A stretch of DNA of 43,229 nt from Paracoccus marinus (GCF_007018965.1 NZ_VJYZ01000037.1:1-43229); one strand, 5' to 3'. Counted from the stretch's first letter, positions 22,810-31,499 are shown. A program made the numbers and translations. Notes: generated by a model not told the origin, from the letters alone.

Positions 22810-24801
22810 ATGGAGAATGAGGAAATTCTCGACCTGCCCGTGATCGGGCGGGCCGGCACAATGCAATCTGTCGATGACGCCTCGCGCACATTCGAGGTTC
22901 TCTGGACCACCGGCGCGCAGGTGCGGCGCTATTCCTGGGCGCGCGACGAGGAGTTCGACGAAGAACTGGTCGTGTCGCCCAACGCGATGCGGCTGGACCG
23001 TCTGAACGCGGGCGCGCCTTTCCTGAACTCGCATGCGTCCCAGCGCCTGACCGACATTCTCGGCGTGGTCGAGAATGGCTCGATCCGCATCGAGAACGGC
23101 CAGGGGTTCGCCCGCATCCGGCTGTCAGAGCGCGATGAGGTCGAGCCGATCTGGCGCGACATCAAGGCCGGGATCATCCGCAATGTCTCGGTCGGATACC
23201 GGGTCCATCGCTTTGAGCGGGTGGCGAAGGCCGACCGCACCGATGGCGGTCCGCGCGCCCTCTATCGCGCGGTCGATTGGGAGCCGCTTGAAATCTCTGC
23301 CGTCGCCATCGGTGCCGATCCCGGCGCCGGCATGCGGTCGGAAGCCAGGCAGTCTGACGCCCGGCAATTCCCCTGCGCGATCACCACGAAAGGACGAAAC
23401 ATGCCTGAAGACACCATTGCGGCGGGTGCTGATGAAACCCGCAACGCCCCTGCCCCCGCGCAAACCCCTGCCATCCCGCAAGCGGCCCCGGCCGTGCCCG
23501 CGCCCGACGCGGAAAGCATCCGCGCGGAAGAACGCAGCCGGGTCAGCACCATCATGACGCTCTGCGCCCGGCACGATCTTGGCTCTGACCTTGCCAACGA
23601 CCTGATCGCACGCGGCGTCTCGATCGATGCCGCCCGCGAGGCGGTCCTCGACGCACTGGGCGAGGCAAACCCGCTGGGCCGCACGATTGAGCTGGCCCCG
23701 GCGCAGGCCCGCGGCACCGGCGATGCCGCCTATCGCGATGCGGTTGCCGACGCGATCATGCACAGGGCGGCACCATCGCTGCATGCGGTATCGCCGCAAT
23801 CGCGGGAATTCGCGTTCCGCAGCCTGATGGACCTGGCCCGCCATGCCGTCGAGCGCGCCGGCGTCAACACCGCCGCCATGCCCGATATGGAGATCGCAGG
23901 TTTCGCCATGGGCATGCGCTCGGCGGGTTACCACAGCACCGGAGACTTCCCGGCGATCCTCAGCAGCGTGGTCAACCAGACGCTGCGCGCCGCCTATGAC
24001 GCGACCCCGCGTACCTTCGGGGCATGGTCCACGCGGGTGACGGTGCGGGATTTCCGGCCCGTTGACCGCCTGCAGATCGGCAACGCCCCCGATCTGGTCA
24101 AGGTGCCCGAAGGCGGCGAGTTCACCTATGGCACCGCGACCGAGGGCAAGGAAAGCTATGCGATCGCCACCTATGGCCGCATTATCGGCTTCAGCCGGCA
24201 GATGCTGATCAACGATGACCTGCGCGCCTTCGACCGGGTCGTCCAGTCCTTCGGTGCCTCGGCCGCGAACCTTGAATCGGATATCCTCTATTCGATCCTG
24301 CTGTCGAACCCCGCCATGGGCGACGGCACCGCGCTGTTTCATGCCAATCACGGCAACCTCGGCACGGCGGCGGCGATCACCGAGGAGTCCCTGACCGCGA
24401 TGCTGCGCGCCTTCGCTGTGCAGAAGGATCTGGACGGCCGGGCGATCACGGTTCTGCCGCGCAACATCATCGTTCCGCCCGGAAAGCGGATGGTCGAAAT
24501 CCACAAGCAACTGGCCGCAACCACGCCCGGCAGCACGGCCGAGGTGAACCCCTATTCGAACCGCTTCTCGGTGGTCGAGGAAATCCGGCTGGTGAATACC
24601 GCCGGTCCCGATCCGTGGTTCGCCGCCACCGATCCCGCCTTCGGTGCGGTGGAATACGCCTATCTGGCGGGTCAGGAGGGTCTCTATACCGAGCATCGCG
24701 TCGGCTTCGAGGTCGATTGCATCGAGTTCAAGGCCCGTCACGATTTCGGCGCCAAGGCCATCGACTGGCGCGGTCTCTACAAGAATCCCGGCATCGCGTG
24801 A
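22810..24801 (+). CDS. Fused prohead protease and major capsid protein
   Basis: 663 aa from ATG 22810 (GGAGA upstream). Residues ~1-185 are an S78-like/U35 prohead protease: His75 in FLNSHAS and Ser127 in IIRNVSVGY are the likely catalytic pair. Residues ~190-330 are a Pro/Ala-rich linker and helical delta/scaffold-like region. The rest is the capsid domain of the Mu gpT-like class (VNQTLRAAYDATPRTFGAWS; SYAIATYGRIIGFSRQMLIN; ALFHANHGNLG; IVPPGKRMVEI). The fusion would place one protease per long chain in the prohead. A second start inside (23401) would supply capsid-only chains. Confidence 0.92.
   Translation: MENEEILDLPVIGRAGTMQSVDDASRTFEVLWTTGAQVRRYSWARDEEFDEELVVSPNAMRLDRLNAGAPFLNSHASQRLTDILGVVENGSIRIENGQGFARIRLSERDEVEPIWRDIKAGIIRNVSVGYRVHRFERVAKADRTDGGPRALYRAVDWEPLEISAVAIGADPGAGMRSEARQSDARQFPCAITTKGRNMPEDTIAAGADETRNAPAPAQTPAIPQAAPAVPAPDAESIRAEERSRVSTIMTLCARHDLGSDLANDLIARGVSIDAAREAVLDALGEANPLGRTIELAPAQARGTGDAAYRDAVADAIMHRAAPSLHAVSPQSREFAFRSLMDLARHAVERAGVNTAAMPDMEIAGFAMGMRSAGYHSTGDFPAILSSVVNQTLRAAYDATPRTFGAWSTRVTVRDFRPVDRLQIGNAPDLVKVPEGGEFTYGTATEGKESYAIATYGRIIGFSRQMLINDDLRAFDRVVQSFGASAANLESDILYSILLSNPAMGDGTALFHANHGNLGTAAAITEESLTAMLRAFAVQKDLDGRAITVLPRNIIVPPGKRMVEIHKQLAATTPGSTAEVNPYSNRFSVVEEIRLVNTAGPDPWFAATDPAFGAVEYAYLAGQEGLYTEHRVGFEVDCIEFKARHDFGAKAIDWRGLYKNPGIA
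23389..23403 (+). promoter_or_regulatory. Internal ribosome binding site and in-frame ATG for a capsid-only product
   Basis: AAAGGA (23389-23394) lies 6 bases before ATG 23401, in frame with the protease-capsid gene. The bases encode ITTKGRN, a phrase with no protease-family meaning, and look like a normal intergenic leader that became read through. Initiation here would give 466 aa comprising scaffold and capsid domains without protease, comparable in logic to the nested lambda C/Nu3 arrangement. Confidence 0.65.
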
Positions 24802-24885
24802 TGCTGCCGGCCCCGGTCTGATCCTGACCGGCGCGGACCGGTGATCGGCCCGCATTCCCTTCTTTCCCTCATCTGGAGAAAGCCC

Positions 24886-25224
24886 ATGAAAAACTTCATC
24901 GCAACGGGTAACACGCTCACCATCACCGCCGAGGCGGATATCGCCTCGGGCGCAGGCGTTCTGATCGGCTCGATCTTCGGCGTTGCCACCGGCCCCATCG
25001 CCAATGGCGCGCAAGGCGTCATCAACCTCACTGGCGTCTATGATCTGCCGAAGACCGCGTCCCAGGCCTGGACGGTCGGCGCGAAGGTCTATTGGGACAA
25101 CACCGCCAAGGCTTGCACGACCACGGTCGGCTCCAACACGCTGATCGGCATTGCGGTGCTCGCGGTCGGAGGCGGCGCTGGGGAAACTACCGGCCGCGTC
25201 CGTCTGAACGGGGCGGCCGTCTGA
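24886..25224 (+). CDS. DUF2190-type head decoration protein
   Basis: 112 aa from ATG 24886 with GGAGAAAGCCC upstream. Small beta-rich protein: NTLTITAEADIASGAGVLIG, SIFGVATGPIANGAQGVINL, KVYWDNTAKACTT, GRVRLNGAAV. This is the DUF2190 pattern (capsid fibre/decoration-like), normally right after the capsid gene, which is its position here. The 84-bp leader before it holds a GACCGGCGCGG sequence related to the intergenic palindromic repeats. Confidence 0.85.
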   Translation: MKNFIATGNTLTITAEADIASGAGVLIGSIFGVATGPIANGAQGVINLTGVYDLPKTASQAWTVGAKVYWDNTAKACTTTVGSNTLIGIAVLAVGGGAGETTGRVRLNGAAV

Positions 25225-25538
25225 TGAGCGCCTTTGCCACCGCTGCGACCCGGATCTTCGCGGACCCGAACATGGCGGTTGACGCGACATGGTTGCCGGG
25301 CGGGGTTCGGCCCGGCAGCACCATTCGCGCCATCCGCAAATCCTCTGACGAGTTGACCAGCTATGGTGGCGCGCGGGTGTGGTCGGAGACCGTGCGCATC
25401 GACGTGATGGCGGCCGAAACCCCGTCAATCCAGTCCGGCGACCGTATCGTGATCGGCGGCGAGACCTTCGAGGTTCAGGGCGAGCCGATCCGCGACCGGG
25501 AACGGCTGATCGTGACCCTCGATCTGAGGCCCATATGA
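25224..25538 (+). CDS. Head-tail connector, gpFII-like
   Basis: 104 aa, TGATG overlap with the decoration gene. MSAFATAATRIFADPNMAVD, ARVWSETVRIDVMAAETPSI, SGDRIVIGGETFEVQGEPIR, DRERLIVTLDLRP: a short beta-barrel protein matching the lambda FII-type/phage head-tail joining proteins by size, strands and position between decoration and tail-completion genes. Confidence 0.7.
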   Translation: MSAFATAATRIFADPNMAVDATWLPGGVRPGSTIRAIRKSSDELTSYGGARVWSETVRIDVMAAETPSIQSGDRIVIGGETFEVQGEPIRDRERLIVTLDLRPI

Positions 25539-26155
25539 AGCTGCGTGCCGAGATCGCGGATATCGCCAGGCTGATGGCCGATGAGGTCAAGGCCGGCGAA
25601 AAGGCGGTGCATTTCGGGATCCGCGATGCCGGGATCGCGCTCAAGGCCGCATGGCGGGGGCAGGTCACCAGCGCAGGCCTTGGCCAGCGGCTGGCCCGCA
25701 CCATCCGCTCGGAGACCTGGCCCAAGGGGCGGCACAGCATGAATGCCGCGTCGATGGTCTGGACCCGCGCCCCGGTGATCGTGAACGCCCATGACACCGG
25801 GCCGCTGATCCGCTCAAAGGGCGGGTTCTGGCTGGCGATCCCGCTTGAGGCAGCCGGAAAGAGCCGCAGCGGCAAGCGCCCGACGCCGGGCGAATGGGAG
25901 GCGCGCACCGGGCTGCGGCTGATCTTCGTCTATCGCCGAACCGGCCCCAGCCTGCTGGTCGCCGAGGCGCGGCTGACCAAGCACGGTCGGGCGGCCGTGT
26001 CCCGGTCCAGAACCGGGCGCGGCCTCGCCTCGGTGCCGATCTTTCTGCTGGTGCCGCAGGTCAGGCTGAAGAAGCGGCTGGATCTTGAGAAGCCGGCCAA
26101 TGCCGCTCTGGCATCCCTGCCGGGCGCAATCGTCTCTCGCTGGGAACGCACATGA
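25535..26155 (+). CDS. DUF6441-type tail-completion protein
   Basis: 206 aa, ATGA overlap with the connector gene. KLRAEIADIARLMADEVKAG, GIRDAGIALKAAWRGQVTSA, GLGQRLARTIRSETWP, then KGGFWLAIPLEAAGKSR and GLRLIFVYRRTGPSLLVAEA: the DUF6441 pattern, which occupies the slot of lambda gpZ (minor tail/neck protein) in many alphaproteobacterial siphophages. Function by synteny: completes the tail end that docks on the head. Confidence 0.75.
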   Translation: MKLRAEIADIARLMADEVKAGEKAVHFGIRDAGIALKAAWRGQVTSAGLGQRLARTIRSETWPKGRHSMNAASMVWTRAPVIVNAHDTGPLIRSKGGFWLAIPLEAAGKSRSGKRPTPGEWEARTGLRLIFVYRRTGPSLLVAEARLTKHGRAAVSRSRTGRGLASVPIFLLVPQVRLKKRLDLEKPANAALASLPGAIVSRWERT

Positions 26156-26580
26156 CCACCAGGCGCGAACAGGTTCTATCGTCCCTGTTCACCCTCCTGC
26201 AGGGCATCGGCGGCGGCACCATCGTCCTGCGCAATGAGGTCCTGCCCGAGCGCATCCCCGCCGCCGGGCTGCTGATCCTGCGCGACGGAACGCCGGGCGA
26301 GGCCGAAGTCACGCTGTCGCCGCTGCGCTATCACTGGCAGCACCGCGCCGAGGTCGAGGTCTTCGTGCGCGGATCCTCCGGCCTGGAACTGGCCTTCGAC
26401 ACGCTGGCTGAGGGGATCGGGCAAGTGATCGCCGCCGACCGGACGCTGGGCGGGCTTTGCGACTGGATCGAGACCGACGCGCCCGAACCTGCCGATCTGG
26501 CGGTCGAGGGTGCCCCGACCATCAGGGCGGCGGTGCTGATCCTGACCCTGCATTACACCAGCAACGATCCGCTGGGTTGA
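26152..26580 (+). CDS. Tail terminator-like protein (gpU position)
   Basis: 142 aa, ATGA overlap. TRREQVLSSLFTLLQGIGGG, VLRNEVLPERIPAAGLLILR, YHWQHRAEVEVFVRGSS, ILTLHYTSNDPLG. The alternating helix/strand pattern and size fit lambda gpU/tail-terminator relatives, and it is the last connector-type gene before the tail tube gene, apart from the inserted antirepressor. Assignment rests on pattern and synteny. Confidence 0.75.
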   Translation: MTTRREQVLSSLFTLLQGIGGGTIVLRNEVLPERIPAAGLLILRDGTPGEAEVTLSPLRYHWQHRAEVEVFVRGSSGLELAFDTLAEGIGQVIAADRTLGGLCDWIETDAPEPADLAVEGAPTIRAAVLILTLHYTSNDPLG

Positions 26581-26596
26581 GATGCGAACAAGGCCG

Positions 26597-26630
26597 GACC
26601 GGCGCGGAATCCGGCCTTGCCGCGCCGGTC
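26597..26630. repeat. Intergenic palindromic repeat, copy 3
   Basis: GACCGGCGCG (26597-26606) and CGCGCCGGTC (26621-26630) form a 10-bp inverted repeat; a second nested pair AAGGCCGG/CCGGCCTT (26590-26597, 26611-26618) allows an alternative fold. Followed by TGCGCCGCGCCGCCGGTCGG as in copy 2. It lies between the tail-terminator and antirepressor genes, so it may mark the border of an inserted gene. Confidence 0.65.
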
Positions 26631-26713
26631 TGCGCCGCGCCGCCGGTCGGGCGGATGTGCCTGTCTGATTCAGGCCCGAATCCCCGGTCCGCATCGAATA
26701 TCAGGAGAAAGAA

Positions 26714-27445
26714 ATGAGCACCATGATCTCGCATCTGCCAGCCGGCCCGCAGGAAGCCAGCCCGCTCACCATGTCTTCGCGCGAAATCGCCGAGCTTCTC
26801 GAAAGCCGCCATGACAAGGTAAAGCAATCCATCGAGCGGCTGGCCGCACGCGGTGTCATCGTCCAACCCCCAATGGGGGATGAACAGGATATGGATGCAT
26901 TGGGCCGTCTGCGCACGACTTCCGTCTATCGGCTCGAGAAACGCGACAGCATCATTGTCGTGGCGCAGCTCTCGCCCGAGTTCACCGCAAGGCTGGTCGA
27001 CCGCTGGCAGGAACTGGAAGAGCAAGTGGCCCGCGCCCCGGCCACCGACCTCAACGACCCGGCGCAGCTGCGGGCGCTGCTACTCAGCTACAGCGAACAG
27101 CATGTGGCCCTGCAAGAGAAAGTGCAGGCGCTGCTGCCCGCACAGGAGAAGCTGGACCGGATCGCGCAGGCGGATGGGTCATTCTGCATCACCAACGCCG
27201 CCAAGCTTTTGCAGATGCGCCCGAAAGACCTGTTTCTCTGGCTGCAGGAAAATGGCTGGATCTACAAACGCCCCGGCGGCGCGAGCTTTCTCGGCTACCA
27301 CAGCAAGACCGCGACCAGCCTGCTCGAGCACAGGATCACCACTGTCTTGCGCGCCGATGGTTCGGAAAAGGTCACCGAGCAGGTGCGGGTGACCGCCAAG
27401 GGCCTCACCAGGCTGGCCGCGCTGGTCAAGCCGCCATTGCACTGA
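26714..27445 (+). CDS. Rha/KilAC-type phage antirepressor
   Basis: 243 aa from ATG 26714 with AGGAGAAAG upstream. N-terminal ~90 residues are a Rha (phage_pRha) domain: MSSREIAELLESRHDKVKQS, VYRLEKRDSIIVVAQLSPEF, LVDRWQELE. The C-terminal ~110 are a KilAC/ANT domain: CITNAAKLLQMRPKDLFLWL, ENGWIYKRPGGASFLGY, VRVTAKGLTRLAALV. Such proteins counteract repressors or regulate phage development. It interrupts the otherwise contiguous neck-to-tail gene series, has its own leader with a palindromic repeat, and may be independently transcribed (a moron-like gene). Confidence 0.88.
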   Translation: MSTMISHLPAGPQEASPLTMSSREIAELLESRHDKVKQSIERLAARGVIVQPPMGDEQDMDALGRLRTTSVYRLEKRDSIIVVAQLSPEFTARLVDRWQELEEQVARAPATDLNDPAQLRALLLSYSEQHVALQEKVQALLPAQEKLDRIAQADGSFCITNAAKLLQMRPKDLFLWLQENGWIYKRPGGASFLGYHSKTATSLLEHRITTVLRADGSEKVTEQVRVTAKGLTRLAALVKPPLH

Positions 27446-27488
27446 CCCGGTCCCGGCACGGGATCGCTTCCATAGAAAGGAACCTTCC

Positions 27489-28433
27489 ATGGCACGCGCC
27501 CAAGGTGCGCGGTCGCAACTCGCGGCTGCGTTCGAGACTGTTTATGGCACCGCCCCCGTCAGCGGCTTCACCCGCCTGCCCTTCGCATCCTCGACGCTGA
27601 GCGCCGAACAGCCGCTGCTCGGCTCGGAGCTGCTGGGATATGGCCGGGACCCGCTGGCCCCGGTCAAGGATGCGATCACCGCGGATGGCGATCTGACCAT
27701 CCCCATCGATGCCGAGGGTTTCGGCTTCTGGCTGAAGGCCGCGTTCGGGGCGCCGGTCACGACCGGAACCGCGCCGGGACCCTATACGCATGAGTTCCGC
27801 TCAGGCAACTGGACCCTGCCGTCGATGGCGATCGAGACCGGCATGCCGGAGGTGCCGCGCTTTGCCATGTATTCCGGCGTCATGGTCAATCAGCTCAGCT
27901 GGACCATGCAGCGTTCGGGGCTGCTGACCGCCAGCGCCCAGCTTGTGGCACAGGGCGAGACCGTGGCCAGCACCTCGCAGGCCGGCACGCCCACCGATCT
28001 CGACCTGCTGCGCTTCGGGCACTTCAACGGACAGGTCACGAGGAACGGCGCGGCGCTGGGCAACGTGATCTCGGCCCAGATCACCTATGCCAACAACCTC
28101 GACCGGATCGAGACCATCCGCAGCGACGGCATGATCGACGGCGCGGATCCCTCCATCGCCGCGCTGAACGGCCAGATCGAGCTGCGCTTTGCCGATATGG
28201 TGCTGATGAACCAGGCCATCGCCGGCGGGCCGTGCGAACTGGAGTTCGCATACACCCTGACCAGTGGCGAAAGCCTGACCGTCACCGCCCATGCCGTCTA
28301 TCTACCCCGCCCCCGCATCGAGATCAGCGGGCCGCAGGGCATTCAGGCCAGCTTCGACTGGCAGGCGGCGCGCGGGTCCAGCCCGGCGCGCATGGCAACC
28401 ATCACCCTTGTCAACAACACCGAGGAATATTGA
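27489..28433 (+). CDS. Phage tail tube protein
   Basis: 314 aa from ATG 27489 with GAAAGGAACC upstream. ARSQLAAAFETVYGTAPVSG, SSTLSAEQPLLGSELLGYGR, GDLTIPIDAEGFGFWLKAAF, SMAIETGMPEVPRFAMYSGV and RPRIEISGPQGIQASFDWQA match the family of siphophage major tail tube proteins found in alphaproteobacterial prophages. It polymerises into the tail tube around the tape measure. Confidence 0.88.
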   Translation: MARAQGARSQLAAAFETVYGTAPVSGFTRLPFASSTLSAEQPLLGSELLGYGRDPLAPVKDAITADGDLTIPIDAEGFGFWLKAAFGAPVTTGTAPGPYTHEFRSGNWTLPSMAIETGMPEVPRFAMYSGVMVNQLSWTMQRSGLLTASAQLVAQGETVASTSQAGTPTDLDLLRFGHFNGQVTRNGAALGNVISAQITYANNLDRIETIRSDGMIDGADPSIAALNGQIELRFADMVLMNQAIAGGPCELEFAYTLTSGESLTVTAHAVYLPRPRIEISGPQGIQASFDWQAARGSSPARMATITLVNNTEEY

Positions 28434-28436
28434 ACC

Positions 28437-28874
28437 ATGATCCGTCTGAACCTTACCACCGAGCCGCGCTGGATCGACCTCCTGCCCGGCCTGATGATCC
28501 GGGTCGCCCCGATCACCACATCCATCATGGCCGCCGCGCGCTCCGATGTCTCCCTCGATACCCTCGACGCGGGTGCGCCGAAGGAAGTGCTGGCCGTGGC
28601 CATGGCGCAGGCCGTCGCCAGAATGGTGATTACCGAATGGTCGGGCGTCGGCGATGCCGAGGGCATCGACCTTCCGGTGACGCCCGAAGGCATCGACGCG
28701 CTCTTGAACATCTGGCCGGTGTTCGAGGCATTCCAGGAAAAGGTTCTGGGCCCCTATCTGGTGCTGGATGCGGAAAAAAACGGCTCCGCGCCCTCGCCGA
28801 ATGGCATTTCGGCGGGGGCGAGCGATATTGCGCAGCCTGCCCCGGACACTGCCCCGACTGCCCTGCCCGGCTGA
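28437..28874 (+). CDS. Tail assembly chaperone, short form
   Basis: 145 aa from ATG 28437, 3 bp after the tail tube gene. Sequence MIRLNLTTEPRWIDLLPGLM, RVAPITTSIMAAARSDVSLD, DALLNIWPVFEAFQEKVLGP. Position between tube and tape measure is that of lambda gpG, which keeps the tape measure soluble. The frame passes through A7 at 28774-28780, giving EKNGSAPSP and a low-complexity end. A -1 shift there makes a longer form (next entry). Confidence 0.8.
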   Translation: MIRLNLTTEPRWIDLLPGLMIRVAPITTSIMAAARSDVSLDTLDAGAPKEVLAVAMAQAVARMVITEWSGVGDAEGIDLPVTPEGIDALLNIWPVFEAFQEKVLGPYLVLDAEKNGSAPSPNGISAGASDIAQPAPDTAPTALPG

Positions 28875-29107
28875 ACAGTCCCGAAACGCAAGAGGGCTGG
28901 CAGGTCTGGGATCTGGCCGGGAGGCTGAGCGGGCAGGTCCGGGCGATCCCCGGCGCGGTGCTGGGCTGGGACATGGGCACGGCGCTGGAAATGGGCCGCG
29001 CCCTTGGCATTGCACCGCTGGCGGTCGTGGAACTGCTGCCGGTGATCGAGGCGGAAATGATCCGCAAGACCAACCAGAAGATCGAGGAAGGCCGCCAGGA
29101 TGGCTGA
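28437..29107 (+). CDS. Tail assembly chaperone, -1 frameshift long form (gpGT-like)
   Basis: The heptamer A AAA AAC at 28775-28781 is exactly in the X XXY YYZ register of the chaperone frame, the classic -1 slippery sequence. Slipping joins …VLDAEKK to RLRALAEWHFGGGERY, then CAACPGHCPDC, then a helical domain (EGWQVWDLAGRLSGQVRAIP; MGTALEMGRALGIAPLAVVE; AEMIRKTNQKIEEG) ending at 29107. Total about 223 aa. The -1 frame has no credible own start near its beginning, and its stop overlaps the tape-measure start. Lambda G/GT-type frameshifting is widespread in siphophages. The CxxC…CxxC cluster looks like a small zinc site present only in the long form. Confidence 0.75.
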
Positions 29108-31499
29108 GAAAAAAGTATCCGTCCGGCTGGTGGCCGAGAACGGCCGGCAGGTCCGGGCGGAACTGGAGGGCGTCGGCAATGCTGGCGCCGCCAGCTTCCA
29201 GAAGCTGTCGAAGGAGGTGGACACGGCCGGCGTCATGTTGCGCCGCCTCGCCGGTATCGCGGCTGGCGCGCTCAGCATCCGCCAGGTCGCGCAATATGCC
29301 GATACCTGGACCGATCTGCGCTCGCGGGTCGATCTGGCGACCGGGTCGCAGGAGAAGGGCGCCGCCGTCATGGACCGGCTCGCGCAGATGGCGCGGCGCA
29401 CCTATTCGGGAATCGAGCAGACGACCGAAAGCTGGCTCTCGAACGCCACCGCCCTGCGCGAACTCGGACTTTCCACCGCCGAGAGCCTCGATTTCACCGA
29501 GGCGCTGAACAACGCCATGGTGGTCTCGGGCGCAAAGGCCGAGCGCGCGGCCTCGGTCCAGAACGCGCTCTCGAAGGCGATGGCGCTGGGCAGCCTGTCG
29601 GGCGACAACCTCAATACCGTGATTCAGACCGGCGGCCGGGTGGCCGAACTGCTGGCGGCGGAACTTGGCACCACGGTTTCCGGCCTGCGAGTGATGGGAA
29701 CGCAGGGCGCGATCACCGGCGAGGTGATCCGCACCGCGCTGGTCGGCAATCTGGAGCTGCTGCGCGAGGAAGCGGACTCCATGCCGGCCACCATCGGCGA
29801 CGCGTTCACGCTGATCGGCAATGCGGCGCTGCAACTGGTTGGCAGCTGGGATCAGCTTCTGGGTGCCTCCTCCACCGTCGCCTCTGTGCTGATCCTTGTC
29901 GCGGACAATATCGAACGCCTCGCCTCGCTCGCGATTGCCTTCGCCGGCTTCATGGCCGGGCGCTGGGTGGCGGCTTTTGTCGCCGCCCGTGTCGCGACCT
30001 TCTCGCTGTCCACGGCGCTGACCGTGCTGCGGGGGGCGCTGATCCGCACCGGCATCGGCGCGCTGATCGTCGCGGCGGGCGAGCTGATCTACCAGTTTTC
30101 CTCGCTGGTCAAATCAGTCGGCGGCATCGGCACGGCGTTCAAGCTGCTAGGCGATGTCGCAAAGGAGGTCGGCCAGCGCATCGTCCTGGCCTTCCAGGCA
30201 TCGTTCGCGCTGCTCAATGCGGCCTGGGATGGCTATCGCGCCTATGTGTTCACGGTGCTCGACCTGATCGTGACCGGGGGCGTCACCGCCGTGGACCGAT
30301 ATGTTGCGGTCTGGCACGGCGGGTTTGAGGCGATCAAGGCGATCTGGGCATTGCTGCCGGATGCCATTGGCGATCTGGCGTTCAAGGCGGCGAACGGGTT
30401 GATCGCCGGGGTCGAGGCGATGCTGAACGGCGTCGTCACCCGGATCAACAGTTTCATCTCCGGCATCAACGCCGCCCTCGCCATGCTGCCGGAATGGGCT
30501 GTCGGCGAAGGCGGGGCGCAGATCGGCCTTCTGGACCCGTTCAGCATCGGCCGCATCGACAATCCGTTCGAGGGATCGGCATCCGAGGCGGGTTCCGCCG
30601 CCGCCGAGGCGTTCAGCACGGCATGGGACCGGAGCTACATCGAGACACCGGACCTGTTCGGCGATCTTGCCGATCAGGCGACCGCGGCTGCCTCCGCCCA
30701 TCTTGATGTCGCGCAGGCGCTGGGCGCGGCTGCGGTCGCGCCGCTGGAAAGCTGGCAGGCGCTGAAGGATGCCGTCACCGCCTCAGGCGAGGATGGCGCG
30801 AACGCGCTGGACGATGCCGCTGGCGCGGCCGAGCGGGTTGCCGGTGCCATGGATCGCGCCGGTGGCGCTGCGGGCCGGGCCGGTGCGGCTGGCAAGAAAG
30901 CCGGCGAAGACACTACAAACGGCGCGGAACAGGCGAAACAGGGCTGGGATGCGGTTATCGCCCCGCTCTCCGACTATGCCCAGAAGGCCCGCGACATCAG
31001 CGGTGATATCGGCAACGCGCTGGTCGGAGCGTTCCAGAGCGCCGAGAATGCGGTCGGCGAGTTCGTGAAGACCGGCAAGCTGAACTTCCACGACCTCGTG
31101 ACCTCGATGCTGGCCGACTTGGCGAAGCTGGGCGCGCGCCGGTTCCTGCTCGGGCCGCTGGCCGGGATTCTGTCGGGCTTCATGCCGGGGCTGAATGTGC
31201 CGATCCTCCATGCCGGCGGCATGGTCGGCGGTGCAGCGCCGTCCCGCATGGTCTCGGCCATGGCCTTCGCCAATGCGCCCCGGATGCATTCCGGCGGCTG
31301 GGCCGGGCTGCGCTCGGACGAGGTGCCGGCGATCCTGCAGAAGGGCGAGCGGGTGCTCTCGCGCCGCGAAGCGGCGGGTTACGGGGGCGGCGTCACCATC
31401 AACATCAACGCCCGCGATGCCGAGAGCTTCCGGCAGTCGCGAGCACAGATTTCGGCAGATATCGCGCGGGCCGTCGCCATGGGAAGGAGAGGGGTGTAA
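29100..31499 (+). CDS. Tail tape measure protein
   Basis: 799 aa from ATG 29100 (GGAAGG upstream), overlapping the chaperone long form by 8 bases. Residues ~45-240 are a tape-measure domain (RQVAQYADTWTDLRSRVDLA; SGDNLNTVIQTGGRVAELLA), then hydrophobic helices (~275-330, 350-400), an Ala-rich helical middle, and a C-terminal segment (NFHDLVTSMLADLAKLGARR; LHAGGMVGG; SDEVPAILQKGERVLSRREA) like the C-termini of lambda gpH and GTA tape measures. The length sets tail length: short tail, comparable to GTA-type phages. The protein is also ejected and may cross the inner membrane. Confidence 0.92.
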   Translation: MAEKKVSVRLVAENGRQVRAELEGVGNAGAASFQKLSKEVDTAGVMLRRLAGIAAGALSIRQVAQYADTWTDLRSRVDLATGSQEKGAAVMDRLAQMARRTYSGIEQTTESWLSNATALRELGLSTAESLDFTEALNNAMVVSGAKAERAASVQNALSKAMALGSLSGDNLNTVIQTGGRVAELLAAELGTTVSGLRVMGTQGAITGEVIRTALVGNLELLREEADSMPATIGDAFTLIGNAALQLVGSWDQLLGASSTVASVLILVADNIERLASLAIAFAGFMAGRWVAAFVAARVATFSLSTALTVLRGALIRTGIGALIVAAGELIYQFSSLVKSVGGIGTAFKLLGDVAKEVGQRIVLAFQASFALLNAAWDGYRAYVFTVLDLIVTGGVTAVDRYVAVWHGGFEAIKAIWALLPDAIGDLAFKAANGLIAGVEAMLNGVVTRINSFISGINAALAMLPEWAVGEGGAQIGLLDPFSIGRIDNPFEGSASEAGSAAAEAFSTAWDRSYIETPDLFGDLADQATAAASAHLDVAQALGAAAVAPLESWQALKDAVTASGEDGANALDDAAGAAERVAGAMDRAGGAAGRAGAAGKKAGEDTTNGAEQAKQGWDAVIAPLSDYAQKARDISGDIGNALVGAFQSAENAVGEFVKTGKLNFHDLVTSMLADLAKLGARRFLLGPLAGILSGFMPGLNVPILHAGGMVGGAAPSRMVSAMAFANAPRMHSGGWAGLRSDEVPAILQKGERVLSRREAAGYGGGVTININARDAESFRQSRAQISADIARAVAMGRRGV

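Noticed and set aside
28437..29107. A sequencing frameshift splitting one tail gene
   Set aside because: The break is exactly at an in-register A AAA AAC in the gene that is frameshifted by design in most siphophages, so programmed slipping is preferred, though a homopolymer error in A7 cannot be fully excluded without reads.
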